Shown piece by piece: positions 1 through 8,706 of a DNA stretch of 45,277 bases (the stretch's first letter is position 1; each line of letters starts with the position of its first letter). The position numbers and the translations under genes are program-made. This DNA comes from CAIKZJ01 sp964626015 (GTDB lineage Bacteria; Bacteroidota; Ignavibacteria; Tepidaquicellales; Tepidaquicellaceae). The notes under the pieces are model-generated. The model was given only the letters and a program-made list of their open reading frames with translations, was not told the origin of the DNA and did not search any database. The stretch covers positions 1-45,277 of the forward strand of contig CAZVCC010000024.1 in assembly GCA_964626015.1 (NCBI GenBank). Direction: 5' to 3'.

Positions 1-27
1 TAACTAATAACTAATAACTAAAAAGAT

Positions 28-393
28 ATGTCAGAAGAAACTAAATTCATTCCCGGTGTTACTGAAGACGTTAACATAACGGATAAAGCTATCAGCGAAG
101 TAAAAAGAATAATGAAGGAAAATAATGTCCCTGAAAATTTTGGACTTAGAATTGGTGTCAAAGGAGGTGGTTGCTCAGGTTTCTCTTATTCGCTAGGCTT
201 CGACGGCGAAACTAAACCGACTGATACAATCATTGAAAAAGATGGTATTCAGATATTTATTGATATGAAAAGTTATCTTTATTTAACAGGCACCGAAGTA
301 GATTACACAGACGGTTTATCAGGCAAAGGATTTGTATTCAACAATCCTAACGCCAAAAGAACTTGCGGATGCGGAAGCTCTTTCGGAGTATAA
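28..393 (+). CDS. HesB/IscA-family iron-sulfur cluster assembly protein
   Basis: A 121-residue A-type Fe-S carrier that would accept an assembled cluster and pass it to apo-enzymes in the cytosol. The family's three conserved cysteines are visible: one in the GGGCSGFSY segment near residue 49 and two in the C-terminal CGCGSSF motif. The length is normal for IscA/ErpA/SufA proteins with a short N-terminal extension. The ATG follows an AT-rich leader without a clear Shine-Dalgarno. SOD follows 21 bases downstream, so an oxidative-stress or Fe-S grouping is plausible. Upstream context is outside the window, so I cannot say whether it is SufA, IscA or ErpA. Confidence 0.93.
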   Translation: MSEETKFIPGVTEDVNITDKAISEVKRIMKENNVPENFGLRIGVKGGGCSGFSYSLGFDGETKPTDTIIEKDGIQIFIDMKSYLYLTGTEVDYTDGLSGKGFVFNNPNAKRTCGCGSSFGV

Positions 394-414
394 TTAATAA
401 TCAAAAGACAAATT

Positions 415-1176
415 ATGGGAAAAGAAATATCCAGAAGAAAATTCATTTACAATTCCTCTTTAGGAGCACTTTCGCTCTCTATTTTGCCGGGTTTTCTATT
501 AAACAACAATAACAATAAAAATATAAAATCGAAAGGAGATATTTTAAAAATGGCTTATGAATGGAAATTCAATGCAAGGCCTTACTCAGATGAGGAAGCT
601 AAATCATTATTAAAGGACGTTGTCTCGCCGGAAACAAGCGACTGGCACTACAACACTCACCACAAAGGTTATGTAACTTTTCTAAACAACATCGAAAAGG
701 AACTTGAATCAGCCGATAGAGCAAAAGCTAACGGAAACTATTCTCAAGTAGGAGAACTTAAAAGAAGAATGACATGGAATCACGGCGGCACTGTCCTCCA
801 CGATGTTTACTGGGAAGTACTCGGAGGTGACGGCGATGCTTCAAAAGGTAAAGATATATATGATGCAATCGTTAAAGAATTCGGCAGCTTTGATAAATGG
901 AAAGAAGACTTTAAAGCAACTGCAACGGCAGCAAAACTGTCTGGATGGGGTGTGCTTGTTTATGACAGACTCTACAGCGGCAGACTTTTAAACGTTCTTG
1001 TCGATGAGCATCATTACGGTGCTATCTGGGGCGGTGTTCCTCTTATCGCGTGCGATGTTTTCGAACATGCATACTACCACAAAGACGGTCCGGGAAGAGT
1101 CAAGTATATTGATAACTTCATTAATAACTTGCACTGGTCAAGAATAAATGATAGATTTACAAAGTTCTGTAAATAA
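415..1176 (+). CDS. Fe/Mn superoxide dismutase with Tat-type signal
   Basis: It converts superoxide to oxygen and hydrogen peroxide at a mononuclear Fe or Mn site. Metal ligands are recognisable: His in WHYNTHH, His in LHDVYW, and Asp and His in DVFEHAYY. The N-terminus carries SRRKFI followed by a hydrophobic stretch (residues 6-28), a twin-arginine export signal, which suggests a periplasmic enzyme. Residues 29-45 are an Asn/Lys-rich linker before the SOD domain. The second-sphere Gln of E. coli-type MnSOD appears to be His (in the VDEHHYG segment), as in some archaeal-type SODs. An internal ATG at 550 with AGGAG upstream would give a 208-residue cytosolic form. Family assignment is firm; metal preference is not. 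Confidence 0.95.
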   Translation: MGKEISRRKFIYNSSLGALSLSILPGFLLNNNNNKNIKSKGDILKMAYEWKFNARPYSDEEAKSLLKDVVSPETSDWHYNTHHKGYVTFLNNIEKELESADRAKANGNYSQVGELKRRMTWNHGGTVLHDVYWEVLGGDGDASKGKDIYDAIVKEFGSFDKWKEDFKATATAAKLSGWGVLVYDRLYSGRLLNVLVDEHHYGAIWGGVPLIACDVFEHAYYHKDGPGRVKYIDNFINNLHWSRINDRFTKFCK

Positions 1177-1187
1177 ATTATTTAGAA

Positions 1188-1748
1188 TTGCAAAGATACA
1201 TTATAATAACAATATTTCTGTTAAGTCTGATTTTGCTTTCCTCTTGCAATAAAAAAGAGGAAAGCACTAATCAGCAAAACTCATTATCCGGTGAGTTTGT
1301 CTGGAAAGAGTCAATTTCCGCTAAAGATATTCCCGACGCCCCTCTTAAAGGTAAGATTGACGGCAAGGATTTTAATCCGGTTTATACCGTCTTCGAACAA
1401 TGGAGAGGCTCAAACGATAACGTCCTGGCTTTTAGTGATAAAACTCCTAAAAACAAATGCGGCTTTATTGAAAATTATAACGGTTACCAATTGACTAAAA
1501 TTGGTGCGGAGTTCAAAGTCGGTGAATTTGTTAAGGATTCTTTCGTCAAAAATCTTGAAGGCTATTCTGCTGATTTTCATGTCACTGAAAATGATGATAT
1601 GAGGAAAATAAATGCAGGCTGGAATGCGGCTTTGTTAATCACAGAGATAAATGATGACGTAGTAAAAGGTAAAATTGCTATGTGTTTTAAAGACGAGAAG
1701 AAAAGCTGGATAGCTGGCACATTCGAAGCTATTGTTTGTAACAACTGA
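1188..1748 (+). CDS. hypothetical lipoprotein
   Basis: A 186-residue protein of unknown function. A hydrophobic N-terminal segment ends in a lipobox, LLSSC, with Cys20 as the lipidation site, so the mature protein should be a membrane-anchored lipoprotein. It starts with TTG, 11 bases after the SOD stop; no ATG in frame would keep the signal peptide. The mature part looks like a single soluble beta-rich domain with a GKIDGKDF segment. I do not recognise a family. It lies between SOD and another lipoprotein on the same strand, probably in one transcript. Confidence 0.8.
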   Translation: MQRYIIITIFLLSLILLSSCNKKEESTNQQNSLSGEFVWKESISAKDIPDAPLKGKIDGKDFNPVYTVFEQWRGSNDNVLAFSDKTPKNKCGFIENYNGYQLTKIGAEFKVGEFVKDSFVKNLEGYSADFHVTENDDMRKINAGWNAALLITEINDDVVKGKIAMCFKDEKKSWIAGTFEAIVCNN

Positions 1749-1779
1749 TTTTAATAATCATAATTTGCATATTATAAAA

Positions 1780-2280
1780 ATGAAATATACAATTTTACAT
1801 ATTCTTATTCTTTCATTGTTTGTTCTATTTAGTTGCGGTAAGAATGAACAAAAACCGGAACAAAATTCTTCAGGTAAAACAGAAGTCAGTTCTGATTCTG
1901 CAAAGCTGAACTCACAGGATAATAAAGAAGTTAGCACAACTGGTAATGAACTCGGTCTTCAGGTAGGACTTCCGCAGGATTTTCCCAAAGATGTTCCTCA
2001 ACCCCCTAATTCAAACTGTGTCGGCTCTATCGTTAACCAGACTGAAGGAACAACAGTTACTTTTTCATCAAAAGCAAAAGTTATGGATATCGCATCCTTC
2101 TATAAAGAAGAGTTGAAGAAAAACGGCTTTAAACCTGAACCGGGCATGGAAGATTTGATTAATGAAAAAGGCGGTATGCTTAAATGGAATAAAGCAGAAA
2201 GAGATGTTGAATTGATGATGAGTTTTAATTCAGAATCAAACTCAACAGATATTGTTTTGTCATACAAGGAAAAGAAGTAG
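1780..2280 (+). CDS. hypothetical lipoprotein
   Basis: A 166-residue predicted lipoprotein. The signal segment ends in FVLFSC (Cys19), followed by a low-complexity Ser/Lys/Asn linker to about residue 60 and then a compact domain. In that domain a segment reading VPQPPNS and the pattern ASFYKEELKKNGF resemble periplasmic domains in which a helix follows a proline-rich turn, but I cannot name the family. The ATG at 1780 is preferred over an upstream in-frame TTG at 1732, because it places the signal peptide at the N-terminus and avoids overlap with the previous gene, which ends at 1748. Confidence 0.8.
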   Translation: MKYTILHILILSLFVLFSCGKNEQKPEQNSSGKTEVSSDSAKLNSQDNKEVSTTGNELGLQVGLPQDFPKDVPQPPNSNCVGSIVNQTEGTTVTFSSKAKVMDIASFYKEELKKNGFKPEPGMEDLINEKGGMLKWNKAERDVELMMSFNSESNSTDIVLSYKEKK

Positions 2281-2316
2281 CGTTATACTGGAATATTAAC
2301 CTCATAAGATTATTGC

Positions 2317-3291
2317 TTGGGAGCATTAAAACATATTCTTATAAGCCGTACTGATAAGATTGGAGATGTAATTCTTACACTTCCTATGATTCCTGAAATA
2401 AAAAGACTTTCTCCTTCATCTAAAATTTCGCTTTTCATCAGTAATAAACTCGGAAATCTTCTGAACGGATATGAAGGCGTTGACAATATCTTCTATTATG
2501 AAGATGTTGTTGATAATCTTCTAAACTTTTTCAAATCAAACGATTTCGATACAATAATTAACGTATTCCCGCGAAAAGATATTGCTGTTGCCTCATTCCG
2601 TGCTGGAATTAAGACACGCGTAGGAACCGCTTACAGATTTTATTCTTTCTTGTTCAACGAGAGAATAAAAGAACACAGAAAGTATGCTGTTAAACATGAG
2701 TCCGAATACAATCTTAACTTATTAAGCTTTCTTAACAAAGAAATATCTTTTGAAAAAATATTTCACTTGAGCTATACTGATTCTGAATACAGAGACCTTA
2801 AAAATAAACTGAGCAAACATTTTAACTTAGATACTAAATACATTATTATTCATCCGGGCAGTAAAGGGTCGGCAGTTGATTTACCCGTAAACAAACTGAT
2901 TGAATTAGCGGAATACGTAAAAACAAAATATCCTCTCGTTAAGATTGTAGTTACAGGTTTAGATCAGGAAAGCAATGTAACATCATTATTCCCACTGAAG
3001 TTAGGCGGCGATATTATTAATTTAACAGGAATGTTGGACTTGAGGGAAATGATGATACTAATCGATAAATGTAATCTATTTGTTTCAAACTCTACAGGAC
3101 CTATTCACATTGCAGGAGCATTAAATAAAAAGATAATAGGTTTTTATCCGAATTCTGCTCCTATGATCGCAGTTAGATGGAAACCGTTATCTAATCAGGC
3201 TGTAATCATAAGTCCGGAAACAGGAGACGATATGCGTACGATTAATAACAAACTTGCAGCTGAAGCCGTTGATGAACTATTAAGAATGTGA
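2317..3291 (+). CDS. glycosyltransferase family 9 (heptosyltransferase-like)
   Basis: A 324-residue GT-B enzyme of the ADP-heptose:LPS heptosyltransferase family, which adds sugars to the lipopolysaccharide core at the cytoplasmic face. Family features seen: the N-terminal RTDKIGDVILTLP segment, IIIHPGSKGS near the middle, and SNSTGPIHIAGAL with a following GFYP segment in the nucleotide-sugar-binding half. It starts with TTG (LGALKHILISR); no nearby ATG retains the first strand. An ADP-heptose epimerase gene (hldD) at 25.5 kb in the same window shows that the precursor pathway exists here. The exact acceptor cannot be read from sequence. Confidence 0.9.
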   Translation: MGALKHILISRTDKIGDVILTLPMIPEIKRLSPSSKISLFISNKLGNLLNGYEGVDNIFYYEDVVDNLLNFFKSNDFDTIINVFPRKDIAVASFRAGIKTRVGTAYRFYSFLFNERIKEHRKYAVKHESEYNLNLLSFLNKEISFEKIFHLSYTDSEYRDLKNKLSKHFNLDTKYIIIHPGSKGSAVDLPVNKLIELAEYVKTKYPLVKIVVTGLDQESNVTSLFPLKLGGDIINLTGMLDLREMMILIDKCNLFVSNSTGPIHIAGALNKKIIGFYPNSAPMIAVRWKPLSNQAVIISPETGDDMRTINNKLAAEAVDELLRM

Positions 3292-3350
3292 TTTATTTGA
3301 AACATTTTATTAAATTTAAAGTTACAATATTAAGTAAACATTATAATATT

Positions 3351-4163
3351 ATGAAAAACATTATCGCAGGAGTTATTATTTTATTATTTCTGTCATTAGA
3401 CTTTGTTAATGCACAGGAAAAGGAATATAGAAAAGTAAGTCATAATGCTTTTGGACTTGGAGAAAGACTTGAATTTGAAATCAGTTACGGATTTCTTACT
3501 GCTGGGTACGTTGTCTTTGAAATAGCACCTAACTTTACTGTTATGAACGGAAGGAATTGTTACGAAATCACTGCCACTCTAAATTCTGCTTCAAGTTTTG
3601 AATGGGTGTATAAACTTCAGGATAAGTATAAGTGTTATCTTGATGCCGAAGGACTTTTCCCCTGGAAGTTTGAACAATACATAAGAGAAGGTGATTACAC
3701 AAAAGACTTTACGGTTATCTTCGATAACGAAAATAATAAAGCAAAAACTACAAACATTACTAAGGGAAAGAAAGAACCCGACGGCGAATTTGATATTAAA
3801 CCGTATTCACTCGATATTATAAGTGCATTCTATTTTGCAAGAACAATGAATGTCCAGAACATGAACAACGGCGAGATTATTACTCTGAATAGTTTCTACG
3901 ACGATAAAAACTATGACCTCAAAGTAAAAATTCTTGATAAGGAAGATGTCGATGTTCCAGCTGGTGATTTCAGGTGCGTTATCGTGCAGCCCGTTGCTGA
4001 AGAAGGTGCTCTTATCAAGAAAGCTGAAAATATTGCTGTATGGATTTCAAGAGATGACAGAAAGATTCCCGTAATGGTAAAACTTGATATCATTGTTGGG
4101 TCTGTAAAAGCTGAATTGATTTCTTACAAAAATCTGTCAGGTCCGTTAGATTCAAAGAAATAA
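3351..4163 (+). CDS. DUF3108 domain-containing exported protein
   Basis: A 270-residue protein with a signal peptide (residues 1-22, ending NAQ) followed by a DUF3108 domain. The family hallmarks are the opening GERLEFEISYGFLTAGYVVFEI and later a segment on intermediate strands ending with WISRDDRKIPVMVK. Members are periplasmic or envelope proteins of poorly known role. The ATG at 3351 is chosen over an in-frame upstream start at 3288 because it begins the signal peptide directly. The stop lies one base before queE, so the two are probably co-transcribed. Confidence 0.85.
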   Translation: MKNIIAGVIILLFLSLDFVNAQEKEYRKVSHNAFGLGERLEFEISYGFLTAGYVVFEIAPNFTVMNGRNCYEITATLNSASSFEWVYKLQDKYKCYLDAEGLFPWKFEQYIREGDYTKDFTVIFDNENNKAKTTNITKGKKEPDGEFDIKPYSLDIISAFYFARTMNVQNMNNGEIITLNSFYDDKNYDLKVKILDKEDVDVPAGDFRCVIVQPVAEEGALIKKAENIAVWISRDDRKIPVMVKLDIIVGSVKAELISYKNLSGPLDSKK

Positions 4164-4164
4164 C

Positions 4165-4890
4165 ATGAAGATTTCTGAGTTGTTCTATTCATTGCAAGGA
4201 GAAGGGAAACGTCTCGGCGTCCCTTCTTTTTTCATTAGAACTAATGGCTGCAATCTTAGATGTAAGTTCTCAGGCGGAAATTTATGCGATACTCCCTACA
4301 CAAGCTGGAACCCTGAAGATGAGAATAATATAGGCGAATTAAGCGTTGATAACATTATTAGCGAATATAAAAACAGCGGTGCTGATGAGGTTGTTATAAC
4401 TGGCGGTGAGCCGGCTCTGCAGCATGACGAACTTACTGATTTGTGTACTAAACTTAAAGTCTTGGACGCATATATAACGCTTGAAACAAACGGTACTCGC
4501 GCTGGTCAGTTTCTGGAATACATAGATTTAATAAGTGTGAGTCCTAAACTGAAGTCCTCAATTCCATTCGATACTAATCAAGAAAAGATGCACACACAGA
4601 ACCGGATTAATCTTAATGTTCTGAAAGCATATCAGGATATTACAATTAAGCGTAATAAGGATATTCAATGGAAGTTTGTATATTGTGATATTAATGATAT
4701 TGAAGAGATTCTTTTGCTTCAGAAAGAAATTGGTTTTTTTAGTAAGGATGTTTACCTGATGCCGGAGGGATTAACAGACCTCGATATTTCAGTTAAAAGA
4801 AAAGAACTTGCCGGGGTATGCAAGAAATATCGTTTCAATTATACTGAACGTCTGCATATACTTATCTGGGGCAGTAAACGAGGTGTATAA
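4165..4890 (+). CDS. queE: 7-carboxy-7-deazaguanine synthase QueE (radical SAM)
   Basis: A 241-residue radical-SAM enzyme that contracts the ring of 6-carboxytetrahydropterin to 7-carboxy-7-deazaguanine in queuosine biosynthesis. Seen: the LQGEGKRLGVPSFFIRTNGC opening, a CDTPYTSW segment, ITGGEPALQ as the SAM-binding glycine motif, and LETNGT. The cluster cysteines are at residues 29, 33 and 41, giving CX3CX7C rather than the usual CX3CX2C, so five residues (SGGNL-type) are inserted. A cysteine-loop variant is known in Burkholderia QueE, so an active enzyme is plausible. No other que genes are nearby. Low doubt on family, some on cluster geometry. Confidence 0.92.
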   Translation: MKISELFYSLQGEGKRLGVPSFFIRTNGCNLRCKFSGGNLCDTPYTSWNPEDENNIGELSVDNIISEYKNSGADEVVITGGEPALQHDELTDLCTKLKVLDAYITLETNGTRAGQFLEYIDLISVSPKLKSSIPFDTNQEKMHTQNRINLNVLKAYQDITIKRNKDIQWKFVYCDINDIEEILLLQKEIGFFSKDVYLMPEGLTDLDISVKRKELAGVCKKYRFNYTERLHILIWGSKRGV

Positions 4891-4933
4891 ATTTATTTTA
4901 ATAAAAACTACGTAATAAATCCTTTCCTCAAGT

Positions 4934-4963
4934 TTGAATTTGTAGAATTGAAACTTATATTTT
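4934..4963 (+). promoter_or_regulatory. candidate promoter for the OPT transporter
   Basis: TTG (4934-4936), 19 bases, then TATATTTT (4956-4963). This fits the Bacteroidota primary-sigma pattern TTG-N19-21-TAnnTTTG except for the last base. It would give a leader of about 75 bases before the start at 5045. The 154-base gap between queE and this gene contains nothing else I can recognise. Confidence 0.4.
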
Positions 4964-5044
4964 AATTGTATAACTTACAAAATATTTCCATACAATACAG
5001 TCAAAATTATATAAAATTATACTTTTAACTTAAATTAAAGAATT

Positions 5045-7105
5045 ATGTCAGAACAAAAGAAATTTGTTCCGTTTATATCTGCCGAGACAAATCTTGCTGA
5101 GTTCACAATTCGCGGATTAATTATCGGTCTGATATTGGCAGTCGTTCTTGGTGCAGCTAACGCATATTTAGGATTAAAAGCGGGTATGACTATAGCCGCT
5201 ACTTATCCCGCTGCTGTGCTTGGAATGGCAATTTTAAAAGTTTTCAAGGGTAATATACTTGAAGAAAACTTCGTTAGAACTGTTGGTTCTATCGGAGAAT
5301 CTGTTGCTGCAGGTGCTATCTTCACCTTGCCGGCATTCTTTATAGCGGGTATATGGGACCCACAGAATATTTCCGGTGCAAATTATGCTACTGCTACTGT
5401 CATCTTAATAGCCGGCGGTATTCTCGGTATTATGTTCGTTGCACTTCTAAGAAGGGTTATGGTTGAAGACCAGGATTTGTTATTCCCTGAATCTACAGCA
5501 GCAGCTGAAATCCATAAATCTGGACAAGGCGGCGGCGGTGGCTCCAAATTCCTCTTTAGTGCAATGGGACTCGGTGCTGTTATTCAGTTCCTTGGGCAAA
5601 TCAATTTCTTTGCTGCAAGTTGGGAAAAATTCTACGCCTTCTTCGATAAAGTAAAAATTCCGGGTACTAACATTAACGCTCAAGGCGGAATGCTTATCAG
5701 TTCTCCGGGTATTAGTCCTGCTTACATGGGCGTCGGATATATTATAGGACCTAAATATGCGTCTCTAAACTTTAGCGGTGGTCTTCTTGCTTGGGGTCTA
5801 TTAACTCCTATTATTTATTATTTCATATATCCATATATTAGCGATATAAATTTTATTAATGAATGGGCTGCTATGTCCGGAAAGAGTGCTGAAACTCTTT
5901 CCAATCAGGGATTTCAGATTAATCAGGTATGGAGATACATCGTAAGACCTATCGCAATCGGCGGGATGCTTATGGGCGCTTTGTATACTTTGTTCAATAT
6001 GCGTAAGTCTCTGTTCGCAGGTTTGAAACGTTCAGTAGGTGACGTTAAGAAAGCAGCTTCAGGTACTCATCACAACGTGGAAAGAACTGAAAAGGATTTA
6101 CCGTTCTCTTATGTTTTAATTGGTATAATTTCAGTAGCAGTTGTCACTTTTCTGATTACATATTTTGTTTTTGGAACAGGTTTGGCTCCAGCATTAGCAT
6201 CAGCTACAATTTTAATTATATTAGCGTTTTTCTTCGCAGCAATTTCAGGTTATCTGGTAGGTATTATTGGTTCTTCTAACAATCCTATCAGCGGCTTAAC
6301 TTTAACTGCTCTTGTGACCACAGCATTGATACTCGTTGTTATTGGAGTTGATGCACAGCACGGTGGAGTTGCCGCTGTTCTTGGAGTTGCGGCTATTGTT
6401 TGTGTCGCAGCTGCTGTTGCGGGTGAGATGCTTCAGGACCTTAAAGCAGGACACATCCTCGGCGGTACACCCTGGAAGATGCAGGTTGGTGATATCATTG
6501 GTGTTGTCGTTTCAGGTCTTGTTATGTTCTATGTATTAAATCTTTTAAATCAAGCTGATATTGCACAGGGTATTCAGCAAAACTATCAGGGTGGTTTTGG
6601 AAGCAAGAATCTTTCTGCTCCGCAGGCTGGTCTGATGGCTATGCTTTCGCAGGGAATTGTTGGCGGAAAAATGGCATGGTCATTAATCATAGTTGGTCTA
6701 TTAATGGGAATTGCATTCATTATGATGCAGGTGAAAAGCCCGATGCTCGTTTCAGTTGGTATGTATTTACCGCTTGAAACAACATTCGCAATTTTTATTG
6801 GCGGTATAATTAAAGGAATCCTTGATATTATGGTCAAGAAGAGAAAATTAAACGAAGCTCAGAAGGTAAGAATTGAAAATGTTGGAATCCTGCTCGCATC
6901 CGGTTTCATTGCAGGTGAAGCTTTAACCGGACTTGGATTTGCTCCATTTAAGATTGCCGAGATGAAAATTCCTCAGATATTTGCTGAGCCTCCTTTATTA
7001 ATAGGATTTGTTATTCTCGCAATTATCGGTTTAATTCTTATTTATATCCCTCTGAGAAATGCGGGTAAACCAGATGAGCCTGCTCCTCCAAGCGCAGGGT
7101 TGTAA
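5045..7105 (+). CDS. OPT-family oligopeptide transporter
   Basis: A 686-residue inner-membrane transporter of the oligopeptide transporter family, which moves peptides or metal chelates with a coupling ion. It has about 14-16 hydrophobic segments. Family features: GLKAGMTIAATYPAAVLG after the first helix, GSIGESVAAGAIFTLPA, LLFPESTAAAEIHK in the first cytoplasmic loop, and SSNNPISGLTLTAL in the middle. The length is normal for the prokaryotic type. A short Gly-rich stretch (GQGGGGGS) lies near residue 160. The gene is alone between a promoter candidate and a strong terminator. Substrate cannot be inferred. Confidence 0.93.
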   Translation: MSEQKKFVPFISAETNLAEFTIRGLIIGLILAVVLGAANAYLGLKAGMTIAATYPAAVLGMAILKVFKGNILEENFVRTVGSIGESVAAGAIFTLPAFFIAGIWDPQNISGANYATATVILIAGGILGIMFVALLRRVMVEDQDLLFPESTAAAEIHKSGQGGGGGSKFLFSAMGLGAVIQFLGQINFFAASWEKFYAFFDKVKIPGTNINAQGGMLISSPGISPAYMGVGYIIGPKYASLNFSGGLLAWGLLTPIIYYFIYPYISDINFINEWAAMSGKSAETLSNQGFQINQVWRYIVRPIAIGGMLMGALYTLFNMRKSLFAGLKRSVGDVKKAASGTHHNVERTEKDLPFSYVLIGIISVAVVTFLITYFVFGTGLAPALASATILIILAFFFAAISGYLVGIIGSSNNPISGLTLTALVTTALILVVIGVDAQHGGVAAVLGVAAIVCVAAAVAGEMLQDLKAGHILGGTPWKMQVGDIIGVVVSGLVMFYVLNLLNQADIAQGIQQNYQGGFGSKNLSAPQAGLMAMLSQGIVGGKMAWSLIIVGLLMGIAFIMMQVKSPMLVSVGMYLPLETTFAIFIGGIIKGILDIMVKKRKLNEAQKVRIENVGILLASGFIAGEALTGLGFAPFKIAEMKIPQIFAEPPLLIGFVILAIIGLILIYIPLRNAGKPDEPAPPSAGL

Positions 7106-7131
7106 TTTTTAACTTTATATATCTTTTATTT

Positions 7132-7156
7132 AAAGGGGATTTAGATCCCCTTTTTT
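7132..7156 (+). terminator. rho-independent terminator after the OPT gene
   Basis: A 9-bp perfect stem (AAAGGGGAT / ATCCCCTTT) with a TTAG tetraloop, followed by a T-rich run. It sits 26 bases after the OPT stop and isolates it from cdaA. Confidence 0.9.
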
Positions 7157-7197
7157 ATTGACATTTTATTAGTTACTGAATTTAATTAAATTGATAA

Positions 7198-8031
7198 ATG
7201 GAGTTGTTTAAAATCGGTTTTGTTTCAGTTAGGTTAGTTGATGTCATTGACCTTATTATAGTGACATACATTTTCTTTAAGCTTTATAAGCTTATGCGCG
7301 GTACTATTGCTTTTCAGATATTCATTTCTTTACTGCTGATTTTAGGTGTTTCACTCCTCGCACAGATTTTGAACCTGCAGGTTCTAAGCTGGTTGTTAAG
7401 CAGATTAACTGATATTTGGGTTATTGCTCTTATTATTCTTTTCCAGCCCGAAATTAGAAGAATACTGATAATTATCGGAAGAACAAGAATTGCAAGACTT
7501 TTTATGCGTCTTGACATGAACGAAAATGTAACAGAGGTAGCTGAAGCTTGCCGTGAAATTCAACGAAACAACTGGGGAGCTTTGATTGTAGTCACAAGAG
7601 CAACAGGTTTACAGAATTATGTAGAACGAGGTGAAAGGATTGATGCCAGAATAAGTAAAGAACTGCTTATCTCTATCTTTTATCCGCGTTCACCTTTGCA
7701 CGACGGAGCTGTTATAATAAACAATAATAAGATTGAAGCGGCAAGATGTGTTTTGCCTTTGTCCGAAACACAGTTTGCTTTTAACAGAAGCATAGGAACA
7801 AGGCATAGAGCAGGAATTGGAATAACTGAACAATCCGACGCATTGGCTGTAATAGTCTCTGAGGAAACTTCCAGGATATCAATTGCTGAAGACGGTAAAT
7901 TGCAGTTATGTAAAGATGTAGAAGAACTTAAGGAAAAACTTAAAGATGCTATGGGCACCACAAATATGGCAAAATCATTGAAAACAATTTTTGAGTCAAC
8001 AAAATCTAACAGAGTTAATGATACAGAATAA
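7198..8031 (+). CDS. cdaA: diadenylate cyclase CdaA
   Basis: A 277-residue membrane-bound enzyme making cyclic di-AMP from two ATP. Three N-terminal hydrophobic segments (about residues 8-85) are followed by a DisA_N-type catalytic domain. The two signature motifs are intact: DGA at residues 169-171 and RHR at 202-204, so it should be active. The segment IFYPRSPLHDGAVII is typical of the family. The next gene overlaps its 3' end or starts right after it, suggesting translational coupling. In Firmicutes cdaA is followed by cdaR and glmM, but here those partners are absent. Confidence 0.95.
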   Translation: MELFKIGFVSVRLVDVIDLIIVTYIFFKLYKLMRGTIAFQIFISLLLILGVSLLAQILNLQVLSWLLSRLTDIWVIALIILFQPEIRRILIIIGRTRIARLFMRLDMNENVTEVAEACREIQRNNWGALIVVTRATGLQNYVERGERIDARISKELLISIFYPRSPLHDGAVIINNNKIEAARCVLPLSETQFAFNRSIGTRHRAGIGITEQSDALAVIVSEETSRISIAEDGKLQLCKDVEELKEKLKDAMGTTNMAKSLKTIFESTKSNRVNDTE

Positions 8032-8689
8032 GAGTATGGGATTTTCTTATTTTGATTTGAAGCGAGAAGAGCTCATAAAAGTACTGAAAAAATCGGGAAT
8101 AAAAGATGAGAATGTTATTAACGCATTTGAAAAAGTACGCAGAGAATATTTTGTAACCCCAGAGCTGAAAAGGCTTGCTTATGACAATAGCGCTTTGCCG
8201 ATAAGTCACAATCAGACAATATCACAACCATATACTGTTGCTTTCATGACTCAACTTCTTGACATTAAAAAAGGCAGTAAGGTTCTCGAGATAGGAACTG
8301 GGTCGGGATATCAGGCAGCCATTTTATGCGAACTCGGAGCAGAGGTCTATTCAGTTGAAAGGATTGAGCATCTTTATCATGAAGCAAAAAAAGTTCTGCA
8401 TGAAAACAGATACAAGGTTAAATTAAAATGTTCTGACGGTACACTTGGATGGAGGGAACATGCTCCATACGACGGCATTGTAGTTACTGCAGGAAGCCCT
8501 GAATTGCCGGATACACTCGTTAAGCAGCTTGCTGTGGGCGGAAGGCTTGTAATTCCGATTGGCGACAGGGAGACTCAGGAGATTTGGCAGGTGATTCGTG
8601 TTAAGGATGAAAAAGAGAACGAATACCTTGATATATTTAAACATAAAAACTTTAAGTTTGTGCCGTTAATAGGAAGAGAAGGCTGGTAA
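8018..8689 (+). CDS. pcm: protein-L-isoaspartate O-methyltransferase
   Basis: A class I SAM methyltransferase of about 223 residues that methylates isoaspartyl residues in damaged proteins to start their repair. Seen: ALPISHNQTISQPYTVAFM before the SAM motif VLEIGTGSGYQ, then VYSVERI and the C-terminal GGRLVIPIG. All are family hallmarks. The ATG at 8018 overlaps cdaA by 14 bases; an alternative ATG at 8036 lies just after the cdaA stop, and a TTG at 7991 is also in frame. None has a strong ribosome-binding site, so the start is uncertain by a few codons. Confidence 0.93.
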   Translation: MIQNKSMGFSYFDLKREELIKVLKKSGIKDENVINAFEKVRREYFVTPELKRLAYDNSALPISHNQTISQPYTVAFMTQLLDIKKGSKVLEIGTGSGYQAAILCELGAEVYSVERIEHLYHEAKKVLHENRYKVKLKCSDGTLGWREHAPYDGIVVTAGSPELPDTLVKQLAVGGRLVIPIGDRETQEIWQVIRVKDEKENEYLDIFKHKNFKFVPLIGREGW

Positions 8690-8706
8690 AAGTATGAGAA
8701 TTTATC

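Noticed and set aside
1..21. TAACTAA x3 tandem repeat at the window start as a regulatory element
   Set aside because: Only three 7-base units with no visible function and no view of the upstream gene; it is too short to interpret.
4891..5044. riboswitch upstream of the OPT transporter
   Set aside because: The 154 bases are very AT-rich with no stable helices or known aptamer core.
5480..5683. small genes antisense to or out of frame with the OPT transporter
   Set aside because: Several short frames overlap the well-conserved OPT gene and have no independent support.
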